Shown here piece by piece: positions 12,524 to 21,418 of a stretch of 64,000 nucleotides of DNA. The position numbers and the translations under genes were made by a program. This stretch comes from Nevskiaceae bacterium (GTDB taxonomy: Bacteria > Pseudomonadota > Gammaproteobacteria > Nevskiales > Nevskiaceae). The first letter of the stretch is position 1, and every line of letters begins with the position of its first letter. The stretch lies in the NCBI GenBank assembly GCA_004297005.1, contig SCVA01000024.1, positions 62,001 through 126,000 on the forward strand, in the 5' to 3' direction. A model generated the notes under the pieces. That model searched no databases. It was not told the origin of the DNA and saw nothing but the letters and a program-made list of their open reading frames with translations.

Positions 12524-13561
12524 ATGGCCAAGAAGAACGCCGCAAAACTCTCCAGCAAGGCCAGCGCCCTGCTCGATGCCCAGGTCGAGTGGTGGCTGGC
12601 ATGCCTGGACGCCAAGGCCCTGGAGCCCTGGCTGGAGGCCGAGGTCGATGCCCTGTTGCATGACGCCAGTAAGCTCAAGCTGGAGGAGGCGGTCAGTCGC
12701 AAGACCGTGCAGGAAATCGCCCGCCACTACGCCGCCGAGATGGAGCCGCACGGCGCGATTCCGGAGCTGGTCGGCGAGATCGCGCAGGCGGTGCAGGCGC
12801 ATCCGATCCAGCGCAAGACCAAGCTCAGCGAGTTGCTGCCAGACCGCCACTTCCGCCACTGGCTGGACAAGATCCTGGAGCTGAAGGAGGCGCGCGCCGC
12901 GCTGATTCACGCCGGCCTTTCCAACCCGGTGGTGCACACCGTCGCCGGCGATCTGATCTACCGCGGCATCAGCGGCTACTTGGCCGAAAACAGTCTGACC
13001 AAGAGCATCCCCGGCGCTTCCTCAATGCTCAAGCTCGGCAAATCGATGCTCTCCAAGGCCACGCCCAAGCTCGACGCCGCCATCGAGAGCACCCTGCGCA
13101 AATACATCCAGCAGAGCCTGGACGCCACCCTGCTGGAGAGCGAGAGCTCGCTGCAAACCCTGCTTGACGACCATCTGCTACGCGAATCGGCGCTGGAAAT
13201 CTGGGCCGGCCTCAAGCACCAGAGCCTGGCCGAGGCTCGATCCACGGTCAGCACCGGCGACGTCGAGGAGTTGTTCGTGGTCGGCTACGAGCACTGGCGC
13301 AGCCTGCGCAAGACCGACTGGTATGCGGCGGTGATCGACGCCGGCATCGAGGCCTTCTTCGACAAGTACGGCAAGACCCACCTGGCTGAACTGCTCGACG
13401 AGATGGGCATCAGCCGCAAGATGATCCTCACCGACCTGATGCGCTTCGCTCCGCCGGCGCTGGCGGCACTGAAGAAGAAGAAATTGCTGGAGCCGCTGAT
13501 CCGGCGCTGGCTGGAGCCCTTTTACAGCTCGCCGGCCGCCACCCGGCTGCTGGCCGACTAG
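12524..13561 (+). CDS. Conserved-looking hypothetical protein, 345 aa, helical
   Basis: I do not recognise this family. The product is soluble, with no signal peptide or membrane segment, rich in Leu, Ala, Lys and Glu and almost certainly all-helical. It opens with a basic stretch (MAKKNAAKLSSKAS). A short Gly/Ser-containing segment near residues 150 to 185 (GISGYLAENS, then IPGASSMLKLGKSM) divides two helical halves. The C-terminal part ends in a basic LKKKKLLEPLIRRW segment. The start at 12524 is supported by GGAG 11 bases upstream. It lies between the secreted protease and a convergent PhoX-type gene, with only 13 bases to the latter's stop, and is not clearly in an operon. Codon use matches its neighbours. 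A helical scaffold or granule-associated role is conceivable but unsupported. Confidence 0.75.
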   Translation: MAKKNAAKLSSKASALLDAQVEWWLACLDAKALEPWLEAEVDALLHDASKLKLEEAVSRKTVQEIARHYAAEMEPHGAIPELVGEIAQAVQAHPIQRKTKLSELLPDRHFRHWLDKILELKEARAALIHAGLSNPVVHTVAGDLIYRGISGYLAENSLTKSIPGASSMLKLGKSMLSKATPKLDAAIESTLRKYIQQSLDATLLESESSLQTLLDDHLLRESALEIWAGLKHQSLAEARSTVSTGDVEELFVVGYEHWRSLRKTDWYAAVIDAGIEAFFDKYGKTHLAELLDEMGISRKMILTDLMRFAPPALAALKKKKLLEPLIRRWLEPFYSSPAATRLLAD

Positions 13562-13574
13562 GCGCCAAATTGCC

Positions 13575-14981
13575 TCAGGCGCGGCGGAACTCCGGCGGGA
13601 TCGTCAGCTCGTAGGTCACTCCGGAGCCGGTCTTGAGCAGCGGCAGATTGGGGCCGCGCTGCGAGCTGAAATAGAGCCGGCTGCCGTCGGGCGTGAACGC
13701 CGGCCCGGTCAGCTCGGAGCCGCCCAGGCTGATCTGCAACAGCGTCTTGGCCGGCTGGTTCGGCACCACCACGATCAGGCGCATGGCCTCGCCGTCCTCG
13801 GCGACGATCACGTCGCCGGCCGGGCTCACCACCAGATTGTCGACATCGTCCATCGGCAGCTCGATGGAATCGTTGTCGAAGACGATCTCGATCAGCTCGT
13901 TGTCGATGTCGTAGGCGAGCACCCGGTTGTCGCCCTTGCAGGCGAAGAAGATCAGCGCGCGGCTGGGTCGGCTGCCGCCGGGCGGCAGGCTGCGCAGCGT
14001 CGCCGGCAGCTCGTAGCGCCAGATGCCCTCACCGCCGCGGAACACGCTGCCTGGCACCGGCTTTCCGGCCGCGGCCAGCTCGGCCCGCACTTCCGCCTGC
14101 GGCCGCGTCGGCGCTTCCACGTCCACCCAGCGGACCCGGTGCAGTGTGTGCAGGGCCTGGCCTTCGGGGTAGCCGCCGTTCTCGTAGCCGGCGATGTTGA
14201 GCACCTGCAGGCGCCCGCTCTCCAGCTTCAGGCGGCCTTCGGGTAGCAGATCGCTGGCCTCGGCGAGAAAGCGGTACAGCCGACCCTCGCCGCTGTCCTC
14301 GGTCAGGTACACCGTGCGGGTGTCGAGATCAACGCTGGCGGCCTCGTGGTTGAACAGCCCCAGCGCCGGTCTGGCACGCGCCTCGGCCGCTGTGCCAAAG
14401 GGCTGGCACTCGTAGACCAGGCCATCGGCGGTCTCCTCGCAGGACAGCCAGGTCTGCCAGGGCGTGGCGCCGCCGGCGCAGTTGCGGCGGGTCTGGTCGA
14501 GGATGCGGTAGGCCGAGGTCAGCGTGCCGTCGGCGGCGAAGCGCAGCGCTCCGACCCCGCCGGCATCCTCCTCGCTGTTGGAGACATAGACCCAGCCGCC
14601 GTCCTCGGCGGCGAACACCGCGCCGCCGTCCGGCGAGGCGTGCCAGTGATAGCCGCTCAGGCCCAGCGGGTCGAACAGACCGTTGACCGGGTTGTAGAGA
14701 TTGCGGGCCACCGCACGCACACTGAAACCGGCCGGCGCCAGTATGCCGTCCACGCCGGTCTCGACCAGCGGCCCCACCGCCGACAGCGGGCCGGGCGCGA
14801 TGCTGAACTCCTTGCCTTCGGGGTCGCCGCCCGCGCCCGGGCCGGGATCGGCAGCCACTTCAGCGGTGGAGGCGCCACAGGCCGCGAGCCAGGCGGGCAG
14901 CGTCGCGGCGCCCGCGCTCAGAAAGGCGTAACGCAGAACATCACGGCGCGTCGCACCACCCAACTGACGAGTCCCCGACAT
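13575..14981 (-). CDS. PhoX/DUF839-type phosphatase-like protein, Tat lipoprotein
   Basis: A 468-residue exported protein related to the PhoX (DUF839) calcium/iron alkaline phosphatases. The N-terminus has a twin-arginine motif (TRRDVLRYAF) and then a lipobox-like LAACG at about residue 31 to 35, suggesting Tat export followed by lipidation. The body shows the family's beta-propeller features: GLSGYHWHASPDGGAVFAAE, WVYVSNSEE, NCAGGATPWQTWLSCEET, LFNHEAASVD, VYLTEDSGEGRLYRF and a late DNLVVSPAGDVIVAEDG repeat. The Cys in WLSCEE and the following acidic residues fall where PhoX binds its metals. The substrate cannot be read from sequence; a phosphate monoester or diester is likely. It converges on the hypothetical gene at 12524 and shares a 171-base upstream region with the divergent parA-like gene. 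Confidence 0.85.
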   Translation of the reverse strand: MSGTRQLGGATRRDVLRYAFLSAGAATLPAWLAACGASTAEVAADPGPGAGGDPEGKEFSIAPGPLSAVGPLVETGVDGILAPAGFSVRAVARNLYNPVNGLFDPLGLSGYHWHASPDGGAVFAAEDGGWVYVSNSEEDAGGVGALRFAADGTLTSAYRILDQTRRNCAGGATPWQTWLSCEETADGLVYECQPFGTAAEARARPALGLFNHEAASVDLDTRTVYLTEDSGEGRLYRFLAEASDLLPEGRLKLESGRLQVLNIAGYENGGYPEGQALHTLHRVRWVDVEAPTRPQAEVRAELAAAGKPVPGSVFRGGEGIWRYELPATLRSLPPGGSRPSRALIFFACKGDNRVLAYDIDNELIEIVFDNDSIELPMDDVDNLVVSPAGDVIVAEDGEAMRLIVVVPNQPAKTLLQISLGGSELTGPAFTPDGSRLYFSSQRGPNLPLLKTGSGVTYELTIPPEFRRA

Positions 14982-15152
14982 TTTTTTCGTCCCTCAGGAA
15001 AAGTGCGGAATCGTATGTCCGCCCGGTGACGAGCCGATGAAATCGGCCAGGCTCGTTGGCAAGCCGGGGCGCCAGGCAGACCCGCATCGACGGAGATGGC
15101 CCGATTCTGGCGATAATGAAGACGCTCTCAACTCCACTTAAGCGGCTCCGAC

Positions 15153-15920
15153 ATGATCAAGCGCGTTGTCTTCAACCAGAAAGGCGGGGTCGGCAAGACC
15201 ACCATCGTCTGCAATCTCGCCGCCATCGCGGCGGCCTCCGGCCTGCGCACCCTGGTGATCGACCTCGACACCCAGGGCAATTCCACCCAGTACCTGCTGG
15301 GTTCCGGCGGGCTCAAAGCCGATCGCAGCATCGCCGACTTCTTCGAGGCGACGCTCAGCTTCACCTTGCAGATGCCACCGCTGATGAGTTTTGCCACCAA
15401 TACCCCGTTCGAGAATCTCGACGTGGTGGCCTCCAGCCCCAAGCTGGAAGAGCTGATCGTCAAGCTGGAGGCCAAGCAGAAGATCTACAAGCTGCGCGAC
15501 GCGCTGAAGAAGCTGAAAGGCTACGACGCGGTGTTCATCGACACTCCGCCGGCGCTCAACTTCTATTCGCGCTCGGCACTGATCGCCGCCGACCGCGTGC
15601 TGATCCCCTTCGACTGCGACGAGTTCGCCCGCCAGGCGCTCTACACCCTGCTCGACAACATCCAGGAGATCCGCGCCGACCACAACGACGATCTCGACAT
15701 CGAGGGCATCGTCGTCAACCAGTTCCAGGCCCGTTCCAATCTGCCGCAGCGCCTGGTCAACGAACTGAAGGCGGAAGGCCGGCCCGTGCTGGAGCAGACC
15801 ATCGGCAGCTCGGTGAAGGTGAAGGAATCCCACGACCGCCATCTGCCGCTGGTGCATCTGGAGCGCTCGCACCGCATCACCCAGGAATACCTGGCGCTGT
15901 ACGAGTCGCTCCCGAGCTGA
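15153..15920 (+). CDS. ParA/MinD-family ATPase (orphan)
   Basis: A 255-residue deviant Walker-A ATPase. The P-loop NQKGGVGKTT (residues 8 to 17) carries the signature lysine, followed by LVIDLDTQGN and the Walker B IDTPPALNFYS. This places it in the ParA family of DNA- or cargo-positioning switches, which dimerise with ATP. No parB or centromere-like repeats are nearby, so it is probably not the chromosome-partition ParA. Such orphan ParA proteins position protein clusters, granules or chemotaxis arrays in related bacteria; which cargo applies here is unknown. It is monocistronic: a divergent lipoprotein gene lies upstream and a strong bidirectional terminator lies 21 bases after the stop. 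It is distinct from BcsQ at 27096, which has its own operon. Confidence 0.88.
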   Translation: MIKRVVFNQKGGVGKTTIVCNLAAIAAASGLRTLVIDLDTQGNSTQYLLGSGGLKADRSIADFFEATLSFTLQMPPLMSFATNTPFENLDVVASSPKLEELIVKLEAKQKIYKLRDALKKLKGYDAVFIDTPPALNFYSRSALIAADRVLIPFDCDEFARQALYTLLDNIQEIRADHNDDLDIEGIVVNQFQARSNLPQRLVNELKAEGRPVLEQTIGSSVKVKESHDRHLPLVHLERSHRITQEYLALYESLPS

Positions 15921-15940
15921 AGATGGCGGCAAGATCAAGC

Positions 15941-15969
15941 AGAAAGGCCTCGCTCAGCGAGGCCTTTCT
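15941..15969. terminator. Bidirectional terminator between parA-like gene and the bcs operon end
   Basis: A 12-bp perfect stem (15941-15952 with 15958-15969) has a 5-base loop. AGAAA on one side and TTTCT on the other would serve both the plus-strand ATPase gene and the minus-strand cellulose operon, whose last stop is at 15990. Confidence 0.85.
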
Positions 15970-15989
15970 GGTTTAACGGCATCCCCAGC

Positions 15990-16733
15990 TCATCGGGCCG
16001 GCGGGCACTCCGGCTTGGCTACACCGGCACCGACGCTTAGCTTGGTTTTGCCCTTACTGCTGGCGGCTGCGGCCGACGGTTGACGACAGGCTTCTGACAG
16101 GTAGTAGCCGCTTCCGGTCTTCGCCGCAGTCGCTGGTGCGGTCTGGGCCTGGCCCTCGCTGCCAGTCGACCAGCGCGGCAACGCCGCCCGACGCTCGCTC
16201 CATAGCTGTGGTGGTTCCGGCGGCAGGCCGCTGGCCGAGGGCTGCACCGGCCCCGCCGGTTCCACTCCGGCCATGGCATAGCCCTGCACATAACCGCGCA
16301 AGCGCGCGAGGTTGGCGGCGATCTCGGCGTTGTCCGGCTGCAGCTTGGCGGCGCGCTCCAGCAGTGCCGTCGCCTCGTGGAACTGCCCCTGCTCGGCCTT
16401 GGCGACCGCCAGGTTGTTGAGCGCGACCGGATCGAAGGGGTTGACCTCCAAGGCCCGCTCGAAACTCTGCTCGGCGCGCTCGGTCTCGCCGGCAGCCATG
16501 CCTTGCAGGCCTGCGTCTTCCTCACCAAAGTTGGCGGCGGGCCGCACCGATGCGGGCGGCCGGATCGGCTGAGCCAGTGCCGGGGGCTGAGCCTGGTAAC
16601 GCTGTCCGCCGACTGCGGGATAGGTGGCCTCCAGGCCGGCGGGGGCCGACACAGGCGCCATCGGCGCCGGGCTCGAAGCGCAGGCGGCGCAGACCAGCAG
16701 CGGCAGCAGCCTCAGAAGCACCCGGCTGCTCAT
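15990..16733 (-). CDS. TPR lipoprotein at the 3' end of the cellulose operon
   Basis: A 247-residue predicted lipoprotein: hydrophobic N-terminus with a lipobox-like VCAAC (about residues 14 to 18), then a Pro/Ala-rich stretch. TPR repeats cover about residues 75 to 150, with AERSFERALEVNP-like and LAVAKAEQGQFHEA phrases. A disordered Pro/Ser/Ala-rich C-terminal third ends in a Cys-containing segment. Its ATG overlaps the bcsC stop (16730-16733), so it is translated with the cellulose operon and probably sits in the outer membrane beside BcsC. I do not recognise it as one of the named bcs accessory genes. A scaffolding role linking BcsC TPRs to the envelope is a reasonable inference only. Confidence 0.75.
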   Translation of the reverse strand: MSSRVLLRLLPLLVCAACASSPAPMAPVSAPAGLEATYPAVGGQRYQAQPPALAQPIRPPASVRPAANFGEEDAGLQGMAAGETERAEQSFERALEVNPFDPVALNNLAVAKAEQGQFHEATALLERAAKLQPDNAEIAANLARLRGYVQGYAMAGVEPAGPVQPSASGLPPEPPQLWSERRAALPRWSTGSEGQAQTAPATAAKTGSGYYLSEACRQPSAAAASSKGKTKLSVGAGVAKPECPPAR

Positions 16734-19700
16734 AGTCTGGGGTCCCCGAAATTGAAGTAGGGCAGCAGCAGAGCCGGCGGGTTGGAAACGCGGGTCTGCG
16801 GATAGAAGCTGTAGCGCAGGTAGCCGAGCGCACTGCCTTCCTGGTAGTCGCGGGCGTTATCGATGGACAGCCGCGCGCCGGCAACCAAGTTGGGATCCAG
16901 TAGATACTCAAACTGTCCCGCAAAACTGAAGCCAATACCGGTGGACTGCTTGGAGTCATAACCACCCTGCAGATTCAGCTCCGGATCGGCCAGTTCCAGC
17001 GCTGCCGCGTAGGCGTCGGCTAGACCGACATCCGAGGGGTAATAGCCGGCGCCGTCTTCGCAGAACGCCTGGATGCCGATAGCGCCGCCGATGCGATAGC
17101 TGAAGCGGTTGTAGTATCCCTCCCACTCCACCGGCACGCTGACCGCGAAGTAGGACTGCGGGCTGAAGTAGCCGCCGTGGCCGAAGCTGAAGCGACGCAG
17201 ATTCTTGTCGTAGCCGAAGGCCGTGAGGTTGAGGCCGTAGGTGAGTCGCATGCGACGGCTTTCGGCCGCCCGCGCGTAGAGGCCGCCACCGATTTCCACC
17301 ACCGAGTTTTCCGACAGGTTCTCGCCGTCCAGCAAGTAGTAGCTGCCGTTGCCGTAGATTCCGTAGCGGCCAAGGTCGTAGGCCACATCGAGCCGGCCAC
17401 CGGTCTTGGTGACACCGCCCCAGACCAGACCGGTGCCGGGATCACGAGCGCCGGCATACGACAGCAGGCTGTCGGTCACCGAGCGGCGGGCAACGTCGAT
17501 CTTGAAACTGGTCGCCCCGACCGTCGGCCGCCAATTGATGCCGCCGACCAGGGTCTCCACCGGAAAGCCCAGTGGCGAAGTTCCGAAGTCGGCGCGGAAA
17601 TCCCCGACTTCGTAACCCAGGCCCAGCGCGACGCCAGATTCGCTCTGGCTGAAACGGCTGCCGGTGATGGCGGTAGTGTCCTCGCCATTGGCGGAAGCTA
17701 GCGCTGTGGCCAGTCCCAGGGTGCCAAACAGCGGCACACTGCGGCCCGACAAGGTCCCCGCCTCCAGCGAAACCGGTACTACACGGAACTTGAAGCGCCC
17801 CGCCTCGGTGGCGGGAAAAGCGACTTCCACCGGCGCCTCGATGCCGTCGAGCCGGTCCAGGCCCTCGACACCATCACGGGTCCGCAGGCCGAGGCCTAGC
17901 TGTCCATACGGACTGCGCTTCGCGCGCAGGTCTCCGATCTCGCGCAGCAACTGTTTGCGATCCTCGGGATTACTGCTGTCCTGGCTCAGCACCACCTCGG
18001 GCTGGCTCAGACGCAGATCGAGGACCGGGCCGACCCGTCGACCACCGGCGGAGGCGCCACCGTAGGCGGGCTCGCTTTGGCGATAGGCCGGCGCCGCCGG
18101 ATATCCGCCGGCCTTCTGTCGGGGCACTTCGTACACCCCGTAACCATCGCCGTAGTAAACCTGTGGAGCCACGCTGCCGGTAGGCGCGCTACCGGGCTGG
18201 CGGTTGAGGTCGGCGATGTCGCCCAGCAACTCCTCGCGCAGCGTCGCCTGCGGCTTGCTCAGGGTGGTCTGCAGCCTGCTTTGGGCCCTACGCGCCGGCG
18301 GGTACTCGCTGGCCCCAGCGGGCGGTACCGGCGTCGGCACCTGATTCGCGGTCGGGCGCCCGTAGGTCGCGGTACCGGCGGCTGGCGTGGTACTGCCTGC
18401 CCCTTCGACGTAGCGGTAGGCGGCGCTGTCGCCGCTGGCCCGGCCATCTTCGGTCCAGTAGCCACTGGGGCGCTGCGGGCTGCCACTGGCCGCCTGTCCG
18501 CTCGTCTTTTCCGGCGGCGTCGAGACTTTCAACAACCGCCCCCGAGCCAGTCGCGCGGGAATGGCGACGTCACCGCGCGTCCAGGCTGCCCGCAGCAGGC
18601 GGGCCATGCGCGCCTCGCCCGAGGTCGGGCGCCGCTCGGTCCGTAGCGGCTGGCGCACCGCCGCTGGCGGCGGCGCACTGGCGACAACGGCCTTCGGACG
18701 CACGCGCGCCGCCTGCGACGACTTCACCTTGACCGCGGTCGCCTTCGCGTATGGCGGTACCGCGACGGCCCGCTGGCCGAGAATCTGCGGGGTAAACGGC
18801 AGGCGTCTGTTGGCCGTCGCCGGATCGATCAACTGCAGCAGCGGCTGGGAATTGCCGGGGCTGAACGGGTTGCCGCCCTCGCCTCCCTGCTGTGCGTCGA
18901 GCCGCAGCGCCTGCTGGAACAACTGCAGCGCGCGGCCGTCGTCGCCGCGCCCACGCGCCGAGCGCCCAGCCAGGGCGTAGAGCCGCGGATTCTGCGGATC
19001 CAGGGCAAAGGCGCGCTCCAGCAGGGCATCAGCGTCGTCCCACAGCGAAAGCGACAAGGCGGCATTGATGGCGCCCTTGTGGGCATCAAGATCCTGAGGT
19101 TCGAGAGCCAACACTCGCTGGTAGATGCGGTAGGCCTGCTCGTAGTCCTTGGAGTCGTTGTAGAGCCTCGCCAGGGCCATCATCAGCCGAGGGTCGTTGG
19201 GATTCAGCCGCAGCAGCGGTTCCAGATATTCGTAGGCGCGGGCGAGGTCGCCGTCCTCACGCAGCAGGTCGGCCTGACGCAGGCGGTAGGCGATGCGCAG
19301 GTTGGCCAACCCCTGGCTTTGCTCGGCATCCAGATCGCCCTTGCGTAGCAGGTCTTCCATCACCACTTCAAATTCGGCGTCCTGCCGCAGCTTGAACAGC
19401 AGGCCGGCGTACTGCAGGCGCAGGCCGGAACTGGGACTAGCGGTGCGCGTCAGCGCCTGACGGATGTAAGCCAGCGCTCGGCTCTCGTCCCCCAGGTCGG
19501 CGTAGGCGGTCGCGAGCGCGCCCAGCAGCTCCGGCTGCTCACCGACCTCGGGCTCCACCTCGGCCAGGATCTGGCTCGCCAGGGCCGGCTGGCCCATCCG
19601 GGCTGCCACGCTGGCACGCTGTGTCTGGTAGCGCACCCAAAGGCGCTTCTGCAGTTCGGCCATGCCGGGCGTACGCGCACCGGGCTCGACCCTCTCCAGC

Positions 19701-21418
19701 AACTGCAAGCCCTCGTACCAGTTCTGCTGCTCGGCCAGCAGCAGCGCCTTGATGTACAAGGCCTCGCCGTGCACCGTACCGGTTCCCGGCGCCAGCAGAC
19801 CGTCGATCAGCGTGCTGGCCTCCCGGCTGCGCTGCTGGCCCTGGTAGATGCGCGCCAGATCCAGACGCGTCCAGGGACTTTCGGGATCGACCAGCAGCGC
19901 CTCCTTGAGCAGGGTCTCGGCGCGAGCCTCGTCCTTGGCCTTGAGTGCCGCGGCGGCTTGATCGCGAAGATTCTGGGCCTTGAGCACGCCGAATCCACCT
20001 AGCTGCGCCCGTACTTCCGGTGGCGCCCGTTCCGCCAGGGCGATGGCTTCGGGCAGTCGCTGGTCACGCGCCAGCAAACCCAGGAGGCCGCGCAGCGCGT
20101 CGGCGTTGTCGGGTTGGCCGCGCAGGATGTCACGGTAGATCTTCTCCGCCTCCGGAAGCTGCTCTTGCTCCACCAGCAGATCGGCGAGACTGATCCGTAC
20201 CGCAGGCTGCTCAGCACCGTGCTTGGGATCCAACTCCAGGGCACGGCGCAATTCACGGATCGCCAGCGCACTGTCGCCGGCCTTGCGCGCCGCCTCGGCA
20301 CCGCGCACCACCTGCCAGAAGCGAGCGGTATCCAGCGCCTCCTTCCAGCGACTGGCTCGCGCCTTGTTGAGGCTGGACGCGCGGCCCAGCAGGTCCGCAG
20401 CCTCGCCATAGGCCTCCTGCCGCAGGCGGATGATGCCCAGGCCACCCAGCACATCGGCGGACTCGCCATAGTCTTGGCGTGCCTGGTTGAACAAGTCTTC
20501 CGCCTGCTCCAGGCGGCCGTCGTTGAGGGCATCGAAGCCCCGCTTGACCAATTGACCACGCAGTTCCTCGGGGGTCGGCGGCTGATCAAGCGGCTCGCCA
20601 CGGGCCGCAGCCACGGCACTGGCTCTGGCCTCGCCGAGCGAACGAAGCTTGGCGCTGATCTGCGGATCTTCACCACCCTCGCGCAGATAGTCCTGGTACA
20701 GCGGCTCGTCGCCGGCCTTCGCGCCCAGCCACAGCAGCGCCTGCCGCCAAGCCTGGCGCGCCGGACTGGCCAGGGTCTGGTCCTTGCTCAGCCCGGCGAG
20801 GCCACGAATGCCCTCGCGGCGGGTGCTCTCCTGGTAGGTCAGGTGCTGGGCCAGCGCCAACTGATAGATCGGCTCACGAGGGTTGTCCAGGGCCAGCTTC
20901 TGGATGCCGGCATAGGCGGGCTGCCAGCCGTTCTCGGTGCCGGCCAGGGTCTGGTAGTACTCGAGCCCCAGGCGGCCGCCGGGAATATCGTTATTGAAGA
21001 GCGCCTTGTAGGCATCCACCGCCTGCTGGTACTTGCCCTGCCGGGCGAGCACGCGCGGCTGCGAAAGCTTGTCGGGGTCGTAGCTGCCGGCGCGGATGGC
21101 CGCTTCCAGCCTGCGCAAATCGGGATGGTCGGGCTGCGCCTCCTTGAGACGGTCCAGATACACCTGGGCGGCGGCGGCACGACCACTGACTGCCTCGGCG
21201 TTCACCAGACCGGACAGCGCGGTGGGATTGTCGGGCGAGGAACGCAGCAGCTTGAGCCAGTTCTCGCGCGCCAGGTCGTAACGGCCCTTGCCCTCCCAGT
21301 AGCGCGCCTGCGAGGCGAGCTGGTCGGTGGTCGCGGCAGCGTCCTGGGCCTGGACCGTCGTGGCGGCGCAGGCCAGCCAGAGGCTCAGTACGGCCAGCCG
21401 CAACATGTCTTTGACCAT
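16730..21418 (-). CDS. bcsC: Cellulose synthase outer-membrane subunit BcsC (TPR scaffold plus beta-barrel)
   Basis: Exports the glucan chain across the periplasm and outer membrane. The protein has a signal peptide (ending TVQAQD), then about 850 residues of TPR repeats with family phrases such as LDLARIYQGQQ and MMALARLYNDSKDYEQAYRIYQ. The C-terminal barrel (about 1190 to 1562) includes PLGFPVETLVGG and GGYFSPQSYF, typical of BcsC. At 1562 residues it is longer than the usual 1150 to 1350. The excess is a low-complexity Pro/Ala/Ser/Arg-rich linker of some 300 residues (about 873 to 1190) between TPRs and barrel. It starts inside the end of bcsZ (34-base overlap), or at the second Met (21406), which also precedes the signal peptide well. 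The TPR lipoprotein follows by ATGA overlap. Confidence 0.95.
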   Translation of the reverse strand: MVKDMLRLAVLSLWLACAATTVQAQDAAATTDQLASQARYWEGKGRYDLARENWLKLLRSSPDNPTALSGLVNAEAVSGRAAAAQVYLDRLKEAQPDHPDLRRLEAAIRAGSYDPDKLSQPRVLARQGKYQQAVDAYKALFNNDIPGGRLGLEYYQTLAGTENGWQPAYAGIQKLALDNPREPIYQLALAQHLTYQESTRREGIRGLAGLSKDQTLASPARQAWRQALLWLGAKAGDEPLYQDYLREGGEDPQISAKLRSLGEARASAVAAARGEPLDQPPTPEELRGQLVKRGFDALNDGRLEQAEDLFNQARQDYGESADVLGGLGIIRLRQEAYGEAADLLGRASSLNKARASRWKEALDTARFWQVVRGAEAARKAGDSALAIRELRRALELDPKHGAEQPAVRISLADLLVEQEQLPEAEKIYRDILRGQPDNADALRGLLGLLARDQRLPEAIALAERAPPEVRAQLGGFGVLKAQNLRDQAAAALKAKDEARAETLLKEALLVDPESPWTRLDLARIYQGQQRSREASTLIDGLLAPGTGTVHGEALYIKALLLAEQQNWYEGLQLLERVEPGARTPGMAELQKRLWVRYQTQRASVAARMGQPALASQILAEVEPEVGEQPELLGALATAYADLGDESRALAYIRQALTRTASPSSGLRLQYAGLLFKLRQDAEFEVVMEDLLRKGDLDAEQSQGLANLRIAYRLRQADLLREDGDLARAYEYLEPLLRLNPNDPRLMMALARLYNDSKDYEQAYRIYQRVLALEPQDLDAHKGAINAALSLSLWDDADALLERAFALDPQNPRLYALAGRSARGRGDDGRALQLFQQALRLDAQQGGEGGNPFSPGNSQPLLQLIDPATANRRLPFTPQILGQRAVAVPPYAKATAVKVKSSQAARVRPKAVVASAPPPAAVRQPLRTERRPTSGEARMARLLRAAWTRGDVAIPARLARGRLLKVSTPPEKTSGQAASGSPQRPSGYWTEDGRASGDSAAYRYVEGAGSTTPAAGTATYGRPTANQVPTPVPPAGASEYPPARRAQSRLQTTLSKPQATLREELLGDIADLNRQPGSAPTGSVAPQVYYGDGYGVYEVPRQKAGGYPAAPAYRQSEPAYGGASAGGRRVGPVLDLRLSQPEVVLSQDSSNPEDRKQLLREIGDLRAKRSPYGQLGLGLRTRDGVEGLDRLDGIEAPVEVAFPATEAGRFKFRVVPVSLEAGTLSGRSVPLFGTLGLATALASANGEDTTAITGSRFSQSESGVALGLGYEVGDFRADFGTSPLGFPVETLVGGINWRPTVGATSFKIDVARRSVTDSLLSYAGARDPGTGLVWGGVTKTGGRLDVAYDLGRYGIYGNGSYYLLDGENLSENSVVEIGGGLYARAAESRRMRLTYGLNLTAFGYDKNLRRFSFGHGGYFSPQSYFAVSVPVEWEGYYNRFSYRIGGAIGIQAFCEDGAGYYPSDVGLADAYAAALELADPELNLQGGYDSKQSTGIGFSFAGQFEYLLDPNLVAGARLSIDNARDYQEGSALGYLRYSFYPQTRVSNPPALLLPYFNFGDPRL

